64,000 nt of DNA from an uncultured Planctomycetaceae bacterium (GCA_903863885.1 CAIPEB010000597.1:1-64000); one strand, 5' to 3'; shown: positions 8,289-17,866, counted from the stretch's first letter. Made by a program: numbers and translations. The notes: generated by a model from the sequence alone, not told the origin.

Positions 8289-11087
8289 TCAACGTCCTGC
8301 GAGCGTCTCCCGCACGCCTTGCGCCTCCACGATCGGCCACGAAGCCCGCAGGTCGTCCTGGTATGGTCCGATCTTTTCGAACGGTATCGGCTCGAAGCCG
8401 AGTTGCAGCGCCGGCGACTGCGGTTGTAGCCGGTAATCGTCATGTGCGGGATCGACAAACAACGGATCGGCAACGATCGAGTGCAGGTCCATTCCCTGAG
8501 CTTGCCAGCTTTGCCATTCGTCGGCCAACTCCGCTTCGCTCAGCGCAATATCATCCAACCAGAAGCTCTCGGCTCCCCGCACGAAGCTGATCCGCCACAT
8601 CAGCGTATCCATCGTTGCGGCGTATTGCGGATCCCCGTCACCGGGGAGACGAAAGGCGAGTTCATACCGCCGCCATTGGCCGGTGAGTGCGGCTGTGGAC
8701 TGAATCTGCCAACTGTGCTGGTCCTTCTTCCAAGAAAAGACGCTCAGTTCCACGGGCGTGACTGCGCCGTCCGATTTCATCCACACGCTGAGGCGATAGG
8801 CCGTTCGAGGCCGGTAGGGAACCGCACCCAGAGTCAGGTACACCTTTTCCGCGTTTTCCATCTTGGCCGCTGCCCGCGCCGGTTCAATGAATGCCGCGCA
8901 TGCACCCTCGTGTGACTGGCCGGTCACCACACGAACCTTCGCTCCGCCATCCGGGAACACGCCAATGCCCCAACTGCTCGGCGATCCGCCGATTTCGCCC
9001 TCCTCCAGGCCGGGGTTTGGCACCAGGTTGCGACCGATGTCCTTCCGGGCAACAACGACTCCCGTGTGTAAAGGGTGCCCCGCATGATGAATGAGGTTGA
9101 AATCCGACTGATTATGCTCCCAGGGAACGCCCTCCATCTTGAACAATGCCGAGCTTGGGTCGGAGTATGAAAGGATGTTGCGCCGGAATACATTGCCCGT
9201 CATGACCCGGTGATCGGCGAGCGGCACCCGGCGAGGATCCCGCAACGTCGCGATCTTCCGCCAGGCGGGATGCTGTATGGCGAGCTCATAGTTCCTCGTC
9301 CAGCCGTCGACCATGGTGCTCCAAAACCCCTCTTCCGTTGTCCATCCCCGCCAGTACGTCTGCGACTGACCGCCGTCGACCAGGATGTTGTTTTCGATCA
9401 CATTGTCCCGGCCGCTGTGGATCAGAAGGCAAGTGCGCGGCGCACGGACCAGAACGTTGCCGACGATGGTAACCCCGCTGGCCGCCCAGTCCGGGTAGAG
9501 TGCAGCGGTGAAATACGGCGAAATCCACCGGCCGGTTTGCGAATTGTACCCGTAGCCGAGCGTGTCGTGGATGAAGTTATACCGGATCACTGTGTCCAAC
9601 CAGCCGAGCCAATCGATCGCTCCGCCGCCGATGGCACCGGTATCCTCGCTCTCGGTGCATGTGTGTCGAATGCGGTTGTATTCAACCGCATGCCCGCTCC
9701 CCCAGAGAAAGATCCCGCTCTGAGGCGTGTCGTGGATGAGGTTGTGTGTAATGTGCACCCCGGCGCAGGCACCGACCGAGCGGTCTCCGCCAGGCGCCAG
9801 CGCCAACCCAACACCCTTTGCGCTGCGATCAACGCGTCCCACGTGATGGATGTAATTGTTGTCAATCCGGACCTCGCTGCGCATCAGCCTGATCGAGTCC
9901 CCCGCGGCGACATGAACGCCGTCGGATCCGACGTGTGAAATGTCGTTTCCCACAACTCCGTTTTCGCGCCCCCCTTCGACTGTCACGCCGCAGCCGTCGT
10001 GATCGCCCGCATTGCGAATGGTGTTACCGGCGACGACGCAGCCTGTGCAGTCTCTCAGCAACACGGCCGTCCCGTTGCTGCATTCAAGCGTGAATCCGCG
10101 GACGGTGACATACTCACAGCCCTCCAATTTGACGAGATGGTCCAGTTCTGCCAGGTAGGTCGGCTTGCTATCGATCGGCGACGGGGGCCAGAAGTAGAGA
10201 ACGCCTGCCTGGCGATCCAAGTACCATTCACGCGGACTGTCAAGCTCTTCGAAGAGCCCGCGAACGAAGTAGCGGTCTCCCGGCCGAATTTCGTAAAAAC
10301 AGCCCGGCTCCAACTGCAGTTGCCGCGTAGCCGGGTGAACCGAGCGGACTTTGAGCAGGAAATGCTCCCAGTTGAAACGCGGGAAGATGGATACCTCGCC
10401 CAGTTCCGGTTGTTGCCACTGCCGGACGTCACCCGGCTTGGCGCACAGAGTATGCGTGAGCCGCGGGATGTTCCTCTGCCAGAAATCCAGGTTTCCGTGT
10501 TTTGCGAGGTAATCGTCCTCGTCGGGCGAATCCGCGTACATGCTGTACGGCGTGCCGTCCACGTACGCCCAGTCGCCTCCCCCCGGGGCATGTGGATTGT
10601 CGTTGGGGTATCGCGCCAGTTCCTGCCGCATGCCGTCGAATACCAGCACGCGGGCGCCCGCACCGGCGGTCCCCAGACTCGCAGCATCAGCCTTCAATAT
10701 CTCTCCGCGGAAAGGAGTGAACCCCTCGATCGAACGTCCGCCGCGCAATACGGGCCTCTCGTTCTCGTAGGCGCGATACACGATCGGGGCCGTTACCGTT
10801 CCGGAATCTTCTTTGCCGAACTGCAGAGTGTCCGGCAGTGTGTAAACCCCCTGCCGGACGTACACGGTCACAGGTTCGCCCTTGGCTCCGCTTGACCTCT
10901 TTGCGCGAATCACATCGCGAGCGCGAGTCAAGCTCGCGAGCGGTTTGGCTTCGGTGCCGGGATTCTCGTCTGAACCATTTGCGGAGACATAGAAGTCCTC
11001 CGCCCATGCTCCGGGAACGATCAGGCATGCGAGCAACAGAACGCACGATCGGGATGCATATCTGAACGTCGGCGGGTTGATGGTCAT
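8289..11087 (-). CDS. Secreted right-handed beta-helix protein with carbohydrate-binding-like C-terminal module
   Basis: This 932-residue protein has a signal peptide (SCVLLLACLIVPGAWA, mature N-terminus near EDFYVSANGSDENPGT). The region after it matches the start of many pectate-lyase-like beta-helix proteins (a DUF1565-like opening, YVRQGVYTLPDTLQF). The middle (about 320-620) is rich in short N/G/I-V repeats such as VVAGNTIRNAGDHDG, YIHHVG and NVIENNILVDGG, typical of parallel beta-helix coils. Residues about 690-850 look like a jelly-roll carbohydrate-binding module (NLVPNPGLEEGEIGG to SFWLDDIALSEA). A polysaccharide substrate is likely but cannot be named. AGGAA stands before the ATG at 11087. 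No neighbouring carbohydrate genes define the substrate. Confidence 0.82.
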   Translation of the reverse strand: MTINPPTFRYASRSCVLLLACLIVPGAWAEDFYVSANGSDENPGTEAKPLASLTRARDVIRAKRSSGAKGEPVTVYVRQGVYTLPDTLQFGKEDSGTVTAPIVYRAYENERPVLRGGRSIEGFTPFRGEILKADAASLGTAGAGARVLVFDGMRQELARYPNDNPHAPGGGDWAYVDGTPYSMYADSPDEDDYLAKHGNLDFWQRNIPRLTHTLCAKPGDVRQWQQPELGEVSIFPRFNWEHFLLKVRSVHPATRQLQLEPGCFYEIRPGDRYFVRGLFEELDSPREWYLDRQAGVLYFWPPSPIDSKPTYLAELDHLVKLEGCEYVTVRGFTLECSNGTAVLLRDCTGCVVAGNTIRNAGDHDGCGVTVEGGRENGVVGNDISHVGSDGVHVAAGDSIRLMRSEVRIDNNYIHHVGRVDRSAKGVGLALAPGGDRSVGACAGVHITHNLIHDTPQSGIFLWGSGHAVEYNRIRHTCTESEDTGAIGGGAIDWLGWLDTVIRYNFIHDTLGYGYNSQTGRWISPYFTAALYPDWAASGVTIVGNVLVRAPRTCLLIHSGRDNVIENNILVDGGQSQTYWRGWTTEEGFWSTMVDGWTRNYELAIQHPAWRKIATLRDPRRVPLADHRVMTGNVFRRNILSYSDPSSALFKMEGVPWEHNQSDFNLIHHAGHPLHTGVVVARKDIGRNLVPNPGLEEGEIGGSPSSWGIGVFPDGGAKVRVVTGQSHEGACAAFIEPARAAAKMENAEKVYLTLGAVPYRPRTAYRLSVWMKSDGAVTPVELSVFSWKKDQHSWQIQSTAALTGQWRRYELAFRLPGDGDPQYAATMDTLMWRISFVRGAESFWLDDIALSEAELADEWQSWQAQGMDLHSIVADPLFVDPAHDDYRLQPQSPALQLGFEPIPFEKIGPYQDDLRASWPIVEAQGVRETLAGR

Positions 11088-11477
11088 GCGTTTCCTCGAT
11101 GGACCCGGTTTCGGCCGCCAGTCGGCGGGCAGCTACTGTTCCCGCGGTCAGGGGCCATTTGACATGCGACCCCGAACGAAAATCCTAGAGTCTGGAGTCC
11201 CGAGCCGGAAGGGAAAAATCCGGAACGCGACTTCCGAAGTCGACCATCGAATTCTCATCCGGCAACCGGGTTTGCGTCCGGTCCGGTGAGCCCCTTGCCG
11301 TCAACTCCGGAGGGTGCCGTTCAGCACCGCGATGCTCCGCGTCGACCGCGGCACGGCCGCACGAAGCGGGTCGGAGTCGGCCAAGAAACAAAGAAGAGCG
11401 GAAGCGCCAGAGGGTGGTGGATGGCGCTTCCGCTTCTTTGGCGGTGTGCTGTGGTAAGGCGCGCTGCCGTCTGGGGA
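11088..11477. other. Intergenic region between the beta-helix gene and the first BBP7-like gene
   Basis: About 390 bases without a convincing gene. It would hold the promoter of the beta-helix gene (minus strand), although no clear -35/-10 pair can be read. It also contains the intrinsic terminator of the BBP7-like gene (11391-11439). Confidence 0.6.
11391..11439 (-). terminator. Intrinsic terminator of the BBP7-like gene
   Basis: On the minus strand GCGGAAGCGCCA and TGGCGCTTCCGC form a perfect 12-bp stem around a 12-base loop. The stem is extended by an AAGAAG/CTTCTT part with one bulge and runs into the T-rich CTCTTCTTTGTTTCTT. It lies about 40 bases past the stop at 11478, in the right orientation for that gene. 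Confidence 0.85.
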
Positions 11478-12440
11478 TCAGAAGTAGATCACCGCACCCG
11501 TGTAGGGAAGTTGGTACCAGACGCCGCTGGTCTGTACACCTGAGTCGGATCCTTCAATCAAGTTGAGGTTGGCCAGGCCGACGTCGGAGACGCCGATTAC
11601 CTGGTAACCCAGTCTCCAACTCAGCCAGTTGGTTGCATTGAATTGATATTCGATTCCAAGTTCGCCCATCAGCGAACCCTGGTCGCTGCCGTCGGCCACG
11701 AACGAGTCGATTTCGGCCGCCGAATTGTGCACCTCTCTCGATCGGTCGATGGAGTTGAACAGATAGCCGCCCTTCAGCGTGAGGTTGAACATGCCGCCGG
11801 GGGCCACGAGATGACCGGCTAATCCGAACTGCGGACCGATCATCTGATTCTCGGTGCTTACCCAGCGAACGTCGTCGCCGCCCGCGTTGATGGTCATGTA
11901 GTCGAGAGATTCTCCGATCTTCATGTACCGGACGCCGTAGAGCACGTCGAGTGTCGACACTTCATTGGCCGCAACTTCCTGCAAGCCGTTCAATTCCATG
12001 TTTGCCAGTTCGGTCTGATACCTGACGGAAACGAACGTGTTGTCATCGAACAGCGGGTCAGGCGTGGAGCCGGTCAGAGTGAAGGGTGATGCCATCAGTG
12101 CGTCGGGGTCGGATGCGCTTGCGGAACTCACCCAGTCTTTCGTGAGCAAATACGATCCTTCGACTCCGAACGTGCCGTGCCGGACGCCAACCGTGAACCT
12201 TCCTGCCGCTGTAAAGTCCGGCCTGACGTCGGAGGCGGTGAGGATCGGGGCCGAACTCACCGTCGTATCGGTTCCGCTCGTTGTCTCGTGATACTGAAAC
12301 GCAAGGTCGGTCCCGGCCGTTCGCGTGGGAATCAGGAAATCCGCGGAGCCGTACCATTGGCCGCATGCCTCGGCGGACCAGAAGTGCAGAGCACACAGAA
12401 GAAGAACCGCTAAAGTCCGTACACTTGTCATTCGGCACAT
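11478..12440 (-). CDS. BBP7-like outer-membrane beta-barrel protein (paralogue 1)
   Basis: This 320-residue protein (317 from the internal ATG at 12431) has a signal peptide (TLAVLLLCALHFWSAEACG) and then GQWYGSADFLIPTR, resembling the start of planctomycetal BBP7-type porins. Many alternating polar/aromatic strands follow, and the C-terminus ends in aromatic YTGAVIYF, as in barrel proteins. It is a clear paralogue of the gene at 15073-16053: GQWYGS, FTAAGRFTVGVRHGTFGVEGSYL, ASPFTLTG, LYGVRYMKIGESL and the terminal LPYTGAV.IYF all recur there. Comparison with that paralogue favours the start MTSVRTLAVLL at 12431 over the longer MCRM form. Its function as a pore is inferred from the family. 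Confidence 0.8.
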   Translation of the reverse strand: MCRMTSVRTLAVLLLCALHFWSAEACGQWYGSADFLIPTRTAGTDLAFQYHETTSGTDTTVSSAPILTASDVRPDFTAAGRFTVGVRHGTFGVEGSYLLTKDWVSSASASDPDALMASPFTLTGSTPDPLFDDNTFVSVRYQTELANMELNGLQEVAANEVSTLDVLYGVRYMKIGESLDYMTINAGGDDVRWVSTENQMIGPQFGLAGHLVAPGGMFNLTLKGGYLFNSIDRSREVHNSAAEIDSFVADGSDQGSLMGELGIEYQFNATNWLSWRLGYQVIGVSDVGLANLNLIEGSDSGVQTSGVWYQLPYTGAVIYF

Positions 12441-12801
12441 AAGTCATGCTCACGGTACGACTGGAAAATCCCGAACCGTAGTATCTTGGTCGGCGCCGCA
12501 CGCTCCGCAAACTCACTAAATGCATGACGCTCGGGAGATCTGATACAAGCGTTAACTCTTACGCAGATTGGCGTAGGTTTGGGTGGTATGGGAGGAGTCT
12601 GATGATGCGGAACTGCCTTGGCTGGCCGCTTGCTTGCATCGGGAAGGGAATGCATGGCGGAGGCGTTCGTGCGGAAGGCCGGCGCGCGGTCACGCAATTC
12701 GCATCCGAAAGGGGAGCCGTCGTCCAGTCGGACCCGTGCGAAGGTCGTTGTCTTGAAACGCCAAACCAAGCGCCTGCGAATTTCGTGTCAGGTGGACGCG
12801 G
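12441..12801. other. Intergenic region upstream of the BBP7-like gene
   Basis: About 360 bases without a supported gene; the open frames here have no family features. It should contain the promoter of the BBP7-like gene on the minus strand. A GG-N10-GC element resembling a sigma-54 site is present at 12623-12638 but faces no gene. Confidence 0.5.
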
Positions 12802-13359
12802 CTAGTTGGCGCCCATCCGTGATTCGGACTTGCGCAGCGGATGCTGGTCGGCGCAGTGGTCGACGTAGAACGACACCCACTCGCCCAGCCGCTGGCCGAG
12901 TTTTCTGCAGGCAGCCTGTATGTCCGGAGTGCGCGGTTCGCGAGCCGCGACGGCCCCGTAGTGGAGCGTCGTCAATTTGGCCGCGTAGTCGGTCACACCG
13001 AAGGTGAGAAAGCCGAAATTCATCAAGACTGTGAGGATCGATTGGCAGGCCAATTCGCTGCCTCCGCCCCATCCCCCTGACGACGAGAATGCGCACGCGA
13101 TCTTGCCGTCCACCTTCATCCAATGTTCCGCCATCACCTCGTCCCAGAACCGCTTCATTTTCCAGGAGAGAATTCCCATGTTCGTCGGGCTCCCGACTGC
13201 CAGCCCGTCGCACCAGTGCACGTCGTCCGCCGTTGCGGAATCGACGTCGCGCACGCGGACTTCGATGCCCGGGATGCTGACGGCTCCCTCGGAAACCAGC
13301 GCCGCCATCTTCTGGGTATTGCCCGTGGCGGAATGGTACAGAATCAGTACTTTTCCCAT
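12802..13359 (-). CDS. Flavodoxin-fold FMN protein, NAD(P)H:quinone oxidoreductase (WrbA)-like
   Basis: This 185-residue protein begins MGKVLILYHSATGNTQKMA, the flavodoxin phosphate-binding loop. AVGSPTNMGILSWKMKRFWDE and SSSGGWGGGSE provide the other FMN-contact loops seen in WrbA-like proteins. The family transfers electrons from NAD(P)H to quinones or acts as a flavodoxin; the exact partner is unknown. AAGGAGAG lies about a dozen bases before the ATG at 13359. It stands alone between envelope-protein genes, divergent from the GH172 gene. Confidence 0.82.
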   Translation of the reverse strand: MGKVLILYHSATGNTQKMAALVSEGAVSIPGIEVRVRDVDSATADDVHWCDGLAVGSPTNMGILSWKMKRFWDEVMAEHWMKVDGKIACAFSSSGGWGGGSELACQSILTVLMNFGFLTFGVTDYAAKLTTLHYGAVAAREPRTPDIQAACRKLGQRLGEWVSFYVDHCADQHPLRKSESRMGAN

Positions 13360-13541
13360 CGGTCCGGCCCTCTCCTTTTGCTTCGGTCGTCGCCCAATTG
13401 TATCCTGGGCTGCTCGAGTGCGAACCGGACCAACACGGTAAACTCGAAAAACCCGGTTCCAATCGCGCCGGTTTCAGTCGGCTGAGAACAGGGGCGCTCC
13501 GTTTTGTCTCAGGGACTTCAGCAGCAAAGGGCGATTCACAG

Positions 13542-14756
13542 ATGTCCAAGGATTTTCGCTTTGTTTGCGCAGCGATCGCCGTGATCTTCGCCGCAATTCT
13601 CTGGCAGTCGTCGCCATCGAGGGCAGGCGAGGCCGCGACCGCCGGCGCGCCTTCGAGACCCGTTGTCGCTCCGCCGGCTGGTTTGCACCAGGGTCTTGGT
13701 TCGCTTCCGTTCCTGAACGGTGCCCGGTCCCGATCGGTCTGCGCAGAGAACCCCACCGGCGAAAAAGGGAAGGGCGGAATGGCGGTGCCGAACCCGGCAG
13801 ACCCATCACCGGCCGCATCGGCGCGAGCCGCTGACGATCTCGGACAGGGCTGGAAAGTCCGACCGTTCCTCCGCGTCAACAAGGGCGAGACCGCGACTCT
13901 GATGGACGTGAACGGCCCCGGAGTGATCCAGCACATCTGGATGGTTGAGGGCTTGAGCCGCGCGAACATCCTCCGTTTCTACTGGGACGGAGAGGCCACG
14001 CCCTCGATCGAGGTTCCCGTGCCCGATTTCTTCGCGGTCGGCCATGGCAAGTTCGCCCCCGTTCAGTCGTTGGCCGTCGTCGTCAATCCGAGCAACGCCC
14101 TGAACTGCTACTGGCCGATGCCGTTTCGCAAGCACGTTCGAGTTACGCTGACCAACGAATCGCCGGATCAAGATCTGCAGTTGCTGGCATACCAGATTGA
14201 TTACGCAGAGATGGAAGTGCCCGACAATGCGGCGTATTTTCACGCCCAGTACCGCCGCTCACGCACCGACAGTCAGAATCCTTACGTGATCCTTGATGGG
14301 GTCCAGGGGCAAGGACGCTTTGTGGGCTGTTTCCTTGCGTGGACGCAACTGACGAAGGGGTGGTTCGGAGAAGGGGAAATCAAATTCTACATAGACGGTG
14401 ACCGGGACTTCCCGACGATTTGCGGTACAGGCACCGAGGACTACTTCTGCGGAAGCTACGGGTTCCCCAACGCGTTCAGTGGTCCCTACACGGGCACGAC
14501 CCTGCCCGCGAGCGACGGCGCAGAACCTCCGAGTTTCTGGAGTCTGTATCGCTGGCACATCATGGACCCCATTTGCTTTGACCGAGACCTGCGCGTCACC
14601 ATCCAGGCCTTGGGATGGGAGGGGCCCAAGTACAAGAAAATGGGGGACGATATTTCGTCCGTCGCGTTCTGGTATCAGACGCTTCCTCATGCTCCGTTCC
14701 CCAAGTTGCCGCCGCTGAAGGAACGGATGATCCCCGTCCTGCCCGCGCCGCAATGA
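13542..14756 (+). CDS. Secreted GH172 (DUF2961) family protein
   Basis: This 404-residue protein starts at ATG 13542 and has a hydrophobic signal segment (VCAAIAVIFAAILWQSS). Family features are SRSVCAENPTGEKGKGG, GPGVIQHIWM, FYWDGEATPSIEVPVPDFF, CGTGTEDYFCGSYGF and YRWHIMDPICF. GH172 members characterised elsewhere hydrolyse or form fructo- and arabinofuranosyl linkages; the glutamate in GTGTEDYF is in a conserved region of that family. A proline/alanine-rich linker (about 25-90) precedes the catalytic domain. The frame stays open upstream to a TTG at 13398, but that stretch has no signal-peptide character. The substrate is unknown. Confidence 0.82.
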   Translation: MSKDFRFVCAAIAVIFAAILWQSSPSRAGEAATAGAPSRPVVAPPAGLHQGLGSLPFLNGARSRSVCAENPTGEKGKGGMAVPNPADPSPAASARAADDLGQGWKVRPFLRVNKGETATLMDVNGPGVIQHIWMVEGLSRANILRFYWDGEATPSIEVPVPDFFAVGHGKFAPVQSLAVVVNPSNALNCYWPMPFRKHVRVTLTNESPDQDLQLLAYQIDYAEMEVPDNAAYFHAQYRRSRTDSQNPYVILDGVQGQGRFVGCFLAWTQLTKGWFGEGEIKFYIDGDRDFPTICGTGTEDYFCGSYGFPNAFSGPYTGTTLPASDGAEPPSFWSLYRWHIMDPICFDRDLRVTIQALGWEGPKYKKMGDDISSVAFWYQTLPHAPFPKLPPLKERMIPVLPAPQ

Positions 14757-15072
14757 CAAATGCTCGCCACTGCCTTCCGGCAACACCGATCGCAGCATGC
14801 CTCGGATTGCGCGCATCACGCGAAGGGGCGGACGGGGGATGCCGGATAGATCATATTCTCCAGGCTCCGGACGCCGCACTCGCCTCTCCCCGCCCATTCA
14901 GGGGTGAGTCGCCGCAGTTGTCGGGGTTTTCCAGCTTCCCTGTTTTGCCGCAAACAAGGCCCGCGTCGTCTCAAGGCTGCTTTTCTCGGAGAATCGACAC
15001 ACGCAAGGTGGCTGTGCGACCGACTTAATTAAGGTTGTACCGAGTATTCCTTCTGTAGCGATTCTACCGAGC
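14757..15072. other. Intergenic region before the second BBP7-like gene
   Basis: About 316 bases. I see no gene or convincing RNA. It ends with the leader of the BBP7-like gene; a TTAATTAA palindrome lies at about 15025-15033, within the likely promoter zone. No clear terminator follows the GH172 gene. Confidence 0.5.
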
Positions 15073-16053
15073 ATGACGCTTAAGACGAGAACTATCTGTC
15101 TTGCCGTATTGATCTGCACGGTTGCCGGGGGGCCGCGACCCGCATTCGGGCAGTGGTATGGTTCGGTGGATTGCGTCGCGCCGGCGCGGTTCACGACACA
15201 CAATACCGTGTTCCAGTGGAACGAAACCGAGGTCGTGCAGAGCAACGTACCGACTGGCGACTATGTGGTCGGCAGTACTGCGCTGCTCGACGTGGATTCC
15301 CTCGACATGGGATTTGTCGCGGCGGGTCGAGCGACGGTAGGGCGGCATTTCGGTGCGTACGGCATCGAGGGGTCGTACATGCGGAGCAACGAGTGGGATT
15401 GCGCTGCATCGGTTTTTGACCCGAGCGGACACATGGCATCGCCGTTTTCGCTGACGGGCAATCCAGTGACTCCGGAGTTCGACAACAACTATTCAGCATC
15501 GGTCGCTTACCAGGCGCAGTTGGAGTCGGCCGAACTGCATCTGATGAGTTCTGTGGCCCAGGACTATTACGACGCCGATGTGTGGCTGTTGTTCGGGGTG
15601 CGGTGGATGCAGATCGGCGAGTCGCTGCAGTTTCACCAGCAGAACGCGACCGCGATCTGCGACGTTACAACGGCCGCGGACAACCGGCTGATTGGTCCGC
15701 AGTGCGGCTTCAATACGGTGTCTCCGCTGCCGTACGGATTCTTGAATCTCACGCTGAAGGGGTTTGTGGGGTTCAATTCGATTCGAGAGAACATTGACTA
15801 CAACGGTGTCGCTCTCAGCGACAACGACGGTTCGGCCTGTTTGATGGGAGAGGCCGGGATCGCTTATCTGGTGACTCCCGCGCCGAACATTGCCGTGCGG
15901 GTCGGCTACAACATCATGGGTTTGAGCAACATCGCCCTGGCATCGGGCAATTTCGAGGGGATTCCCGCGACCGCGCAATCGGGCTCCGTCAATGTTCGGC
16001 GCGAAGGCGTCGGCTATCACCTTCCGTACATTGGCGTGATCCTGATGTATTGA
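15073..16053 (+). CDS. BBP7-like outer-membrane beta-barrel protein (paralogue 2)
   Basis: This 326-residue protein has a signal peptide (TICLAVLICTVAGGPRPAFG), then GQWYGSVD. Shared blocks with the minus-strand gene at 11478-12440 include FVAAGRATVGRHFGAYGIEGS, ASPFSLTG, LFGVRWMQIGESL, LNLTLKGFVGFNS and the C-terminal HLPYIGVILMY. The aromatic end suits insertion by the barrel assembly machinery. Relative to paralogue 1 it contains several extra cysteines (for example WDCAAS, ICDV, QCGFN, ACLMG). Pore function is inferred from the family only. The two copies point outward, with a flavodoxin and a GH172 gene between them. Confidence 0.8.
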   Translation: MTLKTRTICLAVLICTVAGGPRPAFGQWYGSVDCVAPARFTTHNTVFQWNETEVVQSNVPTGDYVVGSTALLDVDSLDMGFVAAGRATVGRHFGAYGIEGSYMRSNEWDCAASVFDPSGHMASPFSLTGNPVTPEFDNNYSASVAYQAQLESAELHLMSSVAQDYYDADVWLLFGVRWMQIGESLQFHQQNATAICDVTTAADNRLIGPQCGFNTVSPLPYGFLNLTLKGFVGFNSIRENIDYNGVALSDNDGSACLMGEAGIAYLVTPAPNIAVRVGYNIMGLSNIALASGNFEGIPATAQSGSVNVRREGVGYHLPYIGVILMY

Positions 16054-16211
16054 TTGCGGGCGGAGGGCGGTTGGTCGCTCGTCCGGTCAGCCCGTTTTGT
16101 GACGGGCCTGTGATGCGCCGGGTGCGGATGCGAAATGGACTCGAGTCGGGCTTGCCAGCGCCGCGGCGACGGATCGCCGGGGAGTGAACGCGACCTCATC
16201 TTTGCACGATC

Positions 16212-17843
16212 ATGCACGCACTTCTCCTTGCACTTCTGACCTGCGCCGCGGGGGACAGGACGATCGACACCGTTGTTGTCTGTCCGCCTTCGTTTGTTCC
16301 TACGATGAACCGCTGGGTGGCATATCGCGAGTCGCAGGGACACGGGATCCGCATTGTCCCGTCGACGTTGAACGCCGAGAGTCTGCGCGCTGCGATTCGC
16401 AGCACCGCGGCTTCCGGCAAACTGCGTTACGTTCTGCTGGTCGGCGATGCGGACCCGGCATCCCGCTCCGATGCGGAGGTGCGCCGGCGCTCGGTTCCCA
16501 CGCACTACGCCGCGGCGAAAGTCAACGTTCGGTGGGGATCCGAACCGGAAATTGCCACCGACAACTGGTATGCGGATCTGGACGACGATGAATTGCCCGA
16601 CGTGGCGGTGGGGCGTTTGACTGCGGACAATGCGGCCGAACTGTCGGGCATGCTGGACAAGGTGCTGGCCTACGAAAGGTCCGACAATCGGGGAGACTGG
16701 CAGCGCCGTGTGAACATCGTTGCCGGCGCGGGGGGCTTCGGCGCGGTGCTCGACTCGCTGTTGGAAACCGTCAGCAAGGAGTTCCTGACGGAGGGGATCC
16801 CGCCCGCCTACGAGACCACGATGACCTACGGCAGTTGGCGCAGCCCGTTTTGTCCCGATCCGAGGCAGTTTCAGGATATCGTGCGCGGGAGACTGAACGA
16901 AGGGTCTCTGTTCTGGGTCTACATCGGCCACAGCCGCATCACGGCGCTGGATCAGGTGCGGATCGGCGATCGCGAGTACCACGTGCTTGGCAATCAGGAC
17001 ATCGGTCTTCTGGAGAGGTCCGGAGGCGCGCCGATTGCCTTGTTTCTGTCCTGTTACACGGGCGCTTTTGACGCGACTCGCGATTCGCTCGCTGAGAACC
17101 TGCTGCGGTCGCCCGAAGGTCCGGTCGCCGTTTATTGCGGATCCCGGGTGACGATGCCGTATGCCATGGCATCCATGAGCGTCGCGTTGCTGGAAGAGTA
17201 CTTTGTGTCTGAACGAAAGACGCTCGGCGAACTCGTGCTGAATGCGAAGCGGAAGATGGCGGAGCCCTCGGTCGCGACGCCCGGTTCGCACGGCGGGAGG
17301 CCCTGGCTGGACACCGTGGCACAGGGCATTTATGCGAACCAGGAGCAGTTGCGGCAGGAACGGGTGGAACACGTGCTGCTGTTCAACCTGTTGGGCGATC
17401 CGCTGTTGACGTTGAGGCATCCCGGCGAACTTCAGATGAGTGTGCCGGACGACGCGGCGGCGGGCGAAAAGGTGACCGTCACCGGGCAGGCCGATGTGGA
17501 CGGGGAACTGACCGTGGAACTGGTAAATCCCCATGGACGCATGCGTCATCAGCTGCCTCGCCGCGAATCGCCGCCCGCTGAGGAATCCGAGATGGCCGGC
17601 TGCAACCGTGTCTATTTCGACGCGAATGAACAGCGATGGTCCGCCGAGACGGTGCACTGCAAGGCCGGGGCTTTTCGGGTCGATCTGGCAATTCCCGCCG
17701 ATGCCTCGGGAGCCTGTTTCGTGCGGGCCTATCTCGACAGTCCGAAGGGCAGTTTTCTCGCCTCAGCCCCGGTCGCGATTCGGGGAGCGAAAGACCCGGT
17801 GATTCGCATGGCCGACGCGCCGGCCGCGCCAAGGCGGAAGTAG
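16212..17843 (+). CDS. Secreted cysteine peptidase, family C25 (gingipain-like)
   Basis: This 543-residue protein has a very short N-terminal hydrophobic segment (HALLLALLTCAAG). The C25 fold is indicated by LRYVLLVGDAD, TDNWYADLDDDELPDVAVGRL, WVYIGHSR with the putative catalytic His at about residue 240, and FLSCYTGAFD with the putative catalytic Cys at about residue 281. The ending EHVLLFNLLGDPLLTL matches the family too. The last ~140 residues form a beta-rich domain as in gingipains. No C-terminal sorting domain of the type IX secretion kind is seen, so the export route is uncertain. Arg- or Lys-type specificity cannot be decided by eye. Confidence 0.82.
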   Translation: MHALLLALLTCAAGDRTIDTVVVCPPSFVPTMNRWVAYRESQGHGIRIVPSTLNAESLRAAIRSTAASGKLRYVLLVGDADPASRSDAEVRRRSVPTHYAAAKVNVRWGSEPEIATDNWYADLDDDELPDVAVGRLTADNAAELSGMLDKVLAYERSDNRGDWQRRVNIVAGAGGFGAVLDSLLETVSKEFLTEGIPPAYETTMTYGSWRSPFCPDPRQFQDIVRGRLNEGSLFWVYIGHSRITALDQVRIGDREYHVLGNQDIGLLERSGGAPIALFLSCYTGAFDATRDSLAENLLRSPEGPVAVYCGSRVTMPYAMASMSVALLEEYFVSERKTLGELVLNAKRKMAEPSVATPGSHGGRPWLDTVAQGIYANQEQLRQERVEHVLLFNLLGDPLLTLRHPGELQMSVPDDAAAGEKVTVTGQADVDGELTVELVNPHGRMRHQLPRRESPPAEESEMAGCNRVYFDANEQRWSAETVHCKAGAFRVDLAIPADASGACFVRAYLDSPKGSFLASAPVAIRGAKDPVIRMADAPAAPRRK

Positions 17844-17866
17844 ACGCTGCGCGACCGCTCTCGGTG

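Noticed and set aside
12431-12460. Frameshift at the start of BBP7-like paralogue 1, suggested by a GAGCATGAC shared with the leader of paralogue 2
   Set aside because: The ATG in that motif is in another frame whose product is unlike a signal peptide; the in-frame ATG at 12431 already gives a good one.
12623-12638. GG-N10-GC element (TGGCCG-N5-TTGCA) resembling a sigma-54 promoter on the plus strand
   Set aside because: It deviates from TGGCAC at two positions and faces only minus-strand genes, so chance occurrence is more likely.
12428-12769. Minus-strand open frame of 113 codons upstream of the BBP7-like gene
   Set aside because: It overlaps the start of the barrel gene in another frame and lacks any protein-like features.
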